DNA of 64,000 bases from Aradus depressus (lineage: Eukaryota > Arthropoda > Insecta > Hemiptera > Aradidae), in NCBI GenBank assembly GCA_963662175.1, contig OY759226.1:25776446-25840445 (forward strand). The letters run 5' to 3'. Position 1 is the first letter of the stretch. Each line of letters starts with the position of its first letter. The position numbers and the translations under genes were made by a program. The notes under the pieces are model-generated. The model searched no databases and was not told the origin of the DNA. It saw nothing but the letters and a program-made list of their open reading frames with translations. Shown in pieces: positions 58,924-64,000 of this stretch.

Positions 58924-59165
58924 TATTGTTTTTATTTATTATTTTTTTTTTTTTATTTACAAATAGCTATTTACAACTATATACAAATAAATACAACAAG
59001 CAAATGTGCTAATAAAGAGGTAATGGGCAATGTCAAAATGTCATGAGGGGAGAAATCACCCAGTTGATTCTCGTTTATAGCTAATCACTGTCACTGCTTC
59101 TGCTCAGGAGGTCTCTAGGCCATTGACGCTTAAGCCGTCGTTGGGGAAGTATGGTAGAATATTAT
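58924..59165 (-). repeat. Jockey-family 3' relic
   Basis: Shares ATTTACAAATAGCTATTTAC, CAAATGTGCTAATAAAGAGG and TCATGAGGGGAGAAATCACC, and the C-terminal coding text around GCTTAAGCCGTCGTTGGGG, with 54726-54960. Truncated soon after, leaving only 3' UTR and about 25 codons. Confidence 0.65.
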
Positions 59166-60170
59166 TTTTAAAATTATTTTATTATATTTTCTTTATTAAA
59201 CTGCTGTTGGCAAGCATTTCTCCACAATCATCTCACCAATAGACCAGAATAAATCTCAGAAACTTTTGTGCATATTTTAAATAATTTAGAAGTTAGAAAA
59301 ATTAACAATTTATTTTTATTTTTTACTGTTGCTTTGAAAATAAAGAATAATTTAATTTAATTTGTGAGATATATTGTCATAAGATGGAGATATATATTTT
59401 TTATTATTTTTTTATTTTATTTTATTTATTTATTCATGTCATATCTTGTTTTATATAATTTTCGAATTGTTTCTTTTATCCTTTTATTATTTATTTTGTG
59501 AAAAAAACCAACAAAAAAAACCGACACATTGCCATGAGGATTGTAATCTTTTGTGCTATAAAAGTTTATTTATCTATCTATTATTAAACTGCTATTGTAC
59601 AAGCAAGTACTTTTTTTCATTTTTTTTTACCCCAATGACACGTATCTCTTTAATTATAATCTGTTCCTATCATATAGATGCTTGTAAAATATGAGAGCTG
59701 TACTTTTTCATTTTTTCACACTAATTATGCGTTTTGCCCCACTGTGCGCCGTAATGAATATGTTACAATTTCTAATCCAACTTTTATGATGTTTGAAGTT
59801 TGTTGAAACAATTCTCACCTGGTTTTTACAACTGGCCAATTCCTCATTTTTTGTGTGAATCTAATATCTGTGGATGCTCCGAGAGAGGGGTGAAAAATGT
59901 GGGTCAAACTTATAATTGATTGTAAACATTGTAAGTAAACATTTATCTTTGGTCGGAAACTGGAGCTTCTAATTTGGAGATCGTTCGATAGTACTAAAAA
60001 TATGAAAGTGGAAGAAATATGAGTTTCAGTTGTACGTAGCACTTCCTCTAACTTTTCAAAAAATCTAGGGAATTTATGAAATCGGACAAAAATTCTATGG
60101 TGAGTTTACAACGAAATTTCATGTTTTTTGACTCACTGGATCCAGAAACTAAAAAAAAAAAAAGTCTTCA
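59166..60170. other. Unassigned interval
   Basis: AT-rich with T-runs near 58940 and 59410. A family G-like phrase (ACAACGAAATTTCATGTTTT) lies near 60108. No genes recognised. Confidence 0.4.
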
Positions 60171-60174
60171 GGCT

Positions 60175-60460
60175 GTCATGACCATGTTTGAAGGGTTCGC
60201 CATTGCGTCTCTACGGCTCTGTCATGACCATGTTTGAAGGGTTCGCCATCGCGTCTCTACGGCTCTGTCATGACCATGTTTGAAGGGTCCGCCACCGCGT
60301 CTTTACGGCTCTGTCATGACCATGTTTGAAGGGTCTGCAACCGCGTCTCTACGGCTCTGTCATGACCATGTTTGAAGGGTCCGCAACCGCGTCTCTACGG
60401 CTCTGTCATAACCATGTTGGAAGGGTTCACCACCGCGTCTCTACGGCTCTGTCATGATCG
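60175..60460 (+). repeat. 46-bp minisatellite, about 6 units
   Basis: Units begin GTCATGACCATGTTTGAAGG at 60175, 60221, 60267, 60313, 60359, 60405 (ATAACC variant) and partially 60451. Each is followed by GTTCGCCATTGCGTCTCTAC or a close variant. The array is exact in length and shows only point changes, so expansion is recent. Confidence 0.92.
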
Positions 60461-60679
60461 TGTTTGTGTTCTGCATACGTTTTTGTATGTATCCGCTTTT
60501 TTCTCCCTCTAAATACGATCATGAGTTGTGGCCCATCATTTTGAACCACTTAACTAGATTGAATATTGACTTTTTGGGCTCCAGTAAGACCAATTATAAT
60601 AAACTGGAATTTTTTTATCATACGTATTCCAGAGTAGTAGGCAAATGTAGAGCTATAAAACAGGAGGAAAGTTACGCTC

Positions 60680-61300
60680 TCCCTCTAAACCCATAGACCG
60701 TTTGTGCTGAAAATCAATATTTGACTTATATAGGTGCTTCTGAAACCTCTTACTAAATTTTGTGTCGATACATTAATTACATTGGGATTATTAAGGGTTT
60801 TTGTGTTGAGTCTCCTCCCCCCTCTTCTGATCTCCTATCACCCTTCGGCCCAATCCGCTGAAAATTAATAAGTGTCAGCCTTATGTGGTTTTGAATTTAC
60901 ATATAAATAAAATTTCATGTCGATACATTTATTACATCAGCAGTTATTGAGGTTTTGAGTTGACTCTCGGTCTCTTTCCCTATATCCTCTGAAAAATAAT
61001 AAGTGTCGTCCTTATCGGGGTTTTAAATTTACATATAAAATTTCATATCGATACATCCATTATATAGGCAATTCTTTTAGGTTTTGTGCTGAAAATCAAT
61101 AGGTGTTGTCATTATGGGGTTTCCAATGCTCATATACAATTTCAGTTAGATACATTCATTCTTTTCAGAGTTATCGTGCTCACACTCATTTTTTTTTTTT
61201 TTTAATCAGGGTGTCGAAAAACATGAAATTTTGTTGAAAACTCAACTCCTAATTTCTGACCGATTACATAACTTCCTCCATACCTACTTTGTGTAGCTGA
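60680..61300 (-). repeat. Family G copy, long
   Basis: Minus orientation: CTCTCCCTCTAAACCCATAG, AAAATCAATATTTGACTTAT, GTGTCGATACATTAATTAC, three or four units with TGAAAATTAATAAGTGTC-type blocks, TTCTTTTCAGAGTTATCGTG, then CTGACCGATTACATAACTTC and TGTGTAGCTGAAGAAGC. Both ends are present. Confidence 0.7.
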
Positions 61301-61867
61301 AGAAGCAAAAAGGTATTTTCTTGATAAAATATTTTTTGAATCCATAACTTTATACTTTACCACTTAACAAAATCATTTTTTGCACGATATATTTTAGGGA
61401 TTCATTTTTCATATGGGCAGTCCTCGAAGACAGAACATGAACCAGTTATTACTAAATAATTTGCATAAATATCATCTTTTCCCTAAAAAAAAAATTATAA
61501 AAAATTAGGAAAATCTTATTTAGGTAAGAAGCCATCATCCGTAAGGCCAAAGCAATTTTCTGATAAGACAATGGAGGGGAAGAGCTTCAAAAATTTTAAA
61601 CTTTTTTTTTTGGAGAAGCCAAGGAGAAAAATGTTCACTTATCCGAAAAAATTTTGTAAAAAATGAGAAAAAGGAAATGTTCATGTTTCGTTTGATTTAA
61701 AGGCCTATTTTAAATCAGCTAAGCGATGTATAGGAGAAGTTATTTAATAGGTCACAATTTTGAGTTCACATCAATAATAAAAAGAAACATTTCAAATTCC
61801 AAATAAATTTATTTGTATTGAAGAAGAGTACTAGAGAGATTCCGAAGAACCAATAATACCGCGATGC
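61301..61867. other. Unassigned interval
   Basis: AT-rich. A short family G head-like phrase lies near 61720-61770 (GCGATGTATAGGAGAAGTTA). Nothing else recognised. Confidence 0.4.
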
Positions 61868-62176
61868 TGTGGTGGCCGTATGGGCTAGAGCGTAGAGCTA
61901 CGGTTGCATGAGATAACTTGGCACTTGTTATGATTTATTGTTTCACTGAGCTCAAGATCGCGGGTTCGAAACCCTGCCAAGCGAGGCCCTAACCTTGAGC
62001 ACGCCATCCTTCGAATGAGAGGTTAAGCGGCGGCCTCTACCCTAGATGAGAAAACATGAGTAGGCCAAATTTAGGAATCCCAGTGTAGAATCGGGCTCAT
62101 GTCAACCAGAGCGACGAAAGAGCGCTCTGGTAGTAGGTGATATGTAGTTAAAGCTCGAGCGTTAGTAATAATCCAA
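61868..62176 (+). mobile_element. Second SINE subfamily with different tRNA-like head
   Basis: The head GGTGGCCGTATGGGCTAGAG and CGTAGAGCTACGG differs from the GGGCGCCGGTAGCTCAG head. The B box is a perfect GGTTCGAAACC near 61963. The body is clearly the same SINE: GAGCACGCCATCCTTCG, AGAGGTTAAGCGGCGG, AATTTAGGAATCCCAGTG, GAGCGCTCTGGTAGTAGG. An insertion (GATAACTTGGCACTTG region) separates the A and B box parts. It may reflect head exchange between SINE families. Confidence 0.6.
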
Positions 62177-62214
62177 CACAGGCGCGGGTACAAATCTCGT
62201 CCGGGGGAGAGTTC

Positions 62215-62292
62215 TTTATTTCATAGATATAACAATTGATTATTTCTTTTCTGGGGAAGTTCATAGCTGGTGATTCACCGACAATTTTTTTA
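62215..62292 (+). repeat. Family G terminal fragment
   Basis: TTCTGGGGAAGTTCATAGCTGG and TGATTCACCGACAATTTTTT match the end of family G copies. The rest is absent; the 29-bp minisatellite follows. Confidence 0.55.
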
Positions 62293-62323
62293 TTTCGATT
62301 TAATAAATATTTCAAGTAGGGGT

Positions 62324-62748
62324 GGGCGTGGCTAATCAGTGTAAGTATGAGTGGGCGTGGCTAATCAGAGTAAGCATGTGTGGGCGTGGCTAATCAGTGT
62401 AAGTATGTGTGAGCGTGGCTAATCAGTGTAAGTATGAGTGGGCGTGGCTAATCAGTGTAAATATGTGTGGGCGTGGCTAATCAGTGTAAGTATGATTGGG
62501 CGTGGCTAATCAGTGTAAGTATGATTGAGCGTGGCTAATCAGTGTAAATATGATTGGGCGTGGCTAATCAGTGTAAGTATGATTGGGCGTGGCTAATCAG
62601 TGTAAGTATTAGTGGGCGTGACTAATCAGTGTAAGTTTGATTGGGCGTGGCTAATCAGTGTAAGTATGATTGGGCGTGGCTAATCAGTGTAAGTATGAAT
62701 GGGCGTGGCTAATCGGTGTAAGTATTAGTGGGCGTGGCTAATTAGTGG
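62324..62748 (+). repeat. 29-bp minisatellite, about 15 units
   Basis: Unit GGGCGTGGCTAATCAGTGTA plus AGTATGATT repeats with an exact 29-bp period from 62324 to 62730. Changes are mostly at the last four bases (GATT, GAGT, TAGT, GTGT). Units alternate variant types irregularly. No open frame is maintained. Confidence 0.93.
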
Positions 62749-62811
62749 AGGGAATTAGCGCCAGTGGCTAACTTTTAATACGCTGCAGCACATGGTCGAC
62801 CTCAACTGTCT

Positions 62812-63205
62812 TTCACAGTTAAAGACGACATATTCATTTTCAGAGCGAAATCGGCAAAAGAGAAATGGGGATCAGAGAGGGCTCAACTTAAAAAAAACCA
62901 ATAACTGTCGATATAATGAACGTATCGACACGAAATTTCATATTTGAAATCAAAATCCAATGAGGACATAACCTGTCAAATTTCAGCAATATAGACCGAA
63001 GGGAAGCGGGGTTCAGGGGAGGGGGCTTAATTCAATAACCCGAATTTTTGCCGATGCAATAAATTTATCGACACAAAGTTTAGTATGAGGATTTAAGAGC
63101 CACTATCGACTATTAGCGCAAACGATCGACTGGTTATATAGGGGGAGCGAAAAATTAATTGATTAATACGTTCTGGGGAAGTACATTGTCGGTGTTCACA
63201 ATGGA
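62812..63205 (+). repeat. Family G copy, right half
   Basis: GACATATTCATTTTCAGAGC, ATAATGAACGTATCGACACG, AATCCAATGAGGACATAACC, GATGCAATAAATTTATCGAC, GTATGAGGATTTAAGAGCC, then GTTCTGGGGAAGTACATTGTC and the GGTGTTCAC end. Two units plus the terminal unit are present. Confidence 0.7.
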
Positions 63206-63588
63206 TCATTGTTGGTCTGTCTGTCAGTATAATAGACAATTTGATCACAGAAGTTGCAGCTACTACCTGGAATAGTCGAAGCGTCATAAAAGTCAGTTGA
63301 CTTTGAGCTCTGTCCTATCTGTGTAACACTGAGCACCCAGCCGTGCTTTACAGTTCTAAGCATGTCTCTATGACCAGTCAAAGGGCTTCATTCTACCGTC
63401 CTCTGTACGACATTTCTCTCATCTCATCCATTGTGTGGCTACAATATCACAGTACTCGCTTTTGTTAACTTTACACAGCAGAAGGTAATTACTGCTTCCA
63501 ATTCAGTACCTTTCATGAACAAAATGTACTGAAATAAAAGCTATATTGAATAACAGTCAATATGCTGCTCATTATATACACTGACATA
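63206..63588. other. Unassigned interval
   Basis: Unique-looking sequence between family G and the mariner end. Short frames on the minus strand (63093-63381) have no recognised domain. Confidence 0.4.
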
Positions 63589-64000
63589 CGAGGTTTGTTC
63601 AAAAAGTAACAGGATTTTTTTTATTTCGCGGGTTATTAGTTAAATTCGTGCAATTTTTTCGTTGTTGTGTTGGTAAACATGTCTGAAAAGTATGTGCACA
63701 TTGTTAGCCCAACCGGATGTTTAGTCTACTGTCAGCTGTCAAAGAGGTTACTTGTGTTTTGGTACGATCGGTGATTACTTATTTGCTTACAAAATGGATC
63801 AGAGAATTTGCATTAAATTTTCCTATAAGAATGGAATAAAGTGCAGCAAAGTTTTAGAAATGTTAAATATTGCTTTTGGGGAGTCTGCTATGAGTAAAAC
63901 TAGGGTTTACGAGTGGTATAAAAGCTCGACAAGTGCGGTCGAATGTGAAGGTCATGCTCACTGTGTTTCAAGATTTTAACGGCATAGTGCACCATGAGTT
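63589..64000 (+). mobile_element. mariner element, 5' end, runs off window
   Basis: The 5' terminus CGAGGTTTGTTCAAAAAGTA follows TA (63587-63588). It resembles the terminus of the mariner at 32800. A 5' UTR of about 200 bp leads to the transposase start. The right end lies beyond the window. Confidence 0.75.
63794..64000 (+). pseudogene. mariner transposase with frameshifting internal deletion
   Basis: From ATG 63794: MDQRICIKFSYKNGIKCSKV, LEMLNIAFGESAMSKTRVYE and WYK, the N-terminal helix-turn-helix region. Directly after WYK (about 63922) the homology jumps to ARQVRSNVKVMLTVFQDFNG and IVHHEF in a different frame. In the 32.9-kb copy that segment lies past the first catalytic D. The deletion therefore removes the second DNA-binding helix region and the GDETW motif, and puts the remainder out of frame. 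Confidence 0.8.

Noticed and set aside
62324..62748. CRISPR array
   Set aside because: Units are contiguous 29-bp tandem repeats without spacers, in a eukaryotic repeat-rich context, and there are no cas genes. The same reasoning excludes 6424-6661 and 60175-60460.

Overview
This is AT-rich eukaryotic DNA built almost entirely from transposable elements and their debris. Jockey-clade, I-like, mariner, pogo, piggyBac, hAT and PIF/Harbinger sequences occur together, and a tRNA-derived SINE carries CCTAA tails (complement of the insect telomere motif TTAGG). I read it as an insect, probably hemipteran-like; the order is an inference. I recognise no host gene. The nearest candidates are a GC-rich exon-like island on the minus strand at 14144-14341 and a possibly THAP-like reading frame near 57.9-58.8 kb, both weak.

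Three repeat classes dominate. (1) A roughly 340-bp tRNA-derived SINE with Pol III A and B boxes is present in about twenty full or partial copies; the best bounded is 53794-54141, with a perfect 13-bp target duplication. (2) A composite repeat, called here family G (marker string GATAACTCCCGATAG), occurs in about twenty copies. It has internal units of roughly 110-120 bp, homopolymeric G tracts at one internal site, and several head-to-head inverted dimers. (3) Nonautonomous DNA transposons have clear ends: a Tc1/mariner-type MITE (21669-23174, TA), PIF/Harbinger (24594-25412, TAA), piggyBac (30391-32295, TTAA-like), hAT (38343-39218, 8-bp duplication) and pogo (56526-57195, TA).

Layout. 0-5 kb: Helitron-like end, SINE and family G pieces, two LINE remnants. 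5-8 kb: minisatellite, hairpin, endonuclease remnant. 8-14 kb: SINEs, pogo C-terminal remnant, Harbinger-like element. 14-19 kb: exon-like island, Jockey remnants, family G dimer, SINE inside an inverted repeat. 20-25.4 kb: LINE with intact RNase H, long-TIR MITE, Harbinger element with a nested foldback unit. 26-30 kb: SINEs and family G, including a 38-bp-arm hairpin. 30-34 kb: deleted piggyBac and mariner. 34-40 kb: inverted repeat with SINE, family G, pogo remnant, hAT MITE. 40.7-44.9 kb: an intact two-ORF Jockey retrotransposon, the only apparently functional coding unit. 45-48 kb: I-like LINE fragments and a 112-bp satellite derived from the SINE. 50-55 kb: Helitron-like end, LINE ORF1, LINE interrupted by a SINE, Jockey remnant. 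55-63.5 kb: family G, pogo MITE, minisatellites. 63.6 kb to end: start of a deleted mariner.

The most unusual signal is a recurring CTGANGA-T-hairpin-GAAA-palindrome motif found six times. It can be folded as a type I hammerhead-ribozyme-like structure; the copy at 39255-39297 has a 5-bp stem I and a 5-bp stem II. Three of the six lie in arms of inverted-repeat units, an arrangement reminiscent of Penelope-like elements. All six carry one extra U relative to the canonical core, so catalysis is unproven.
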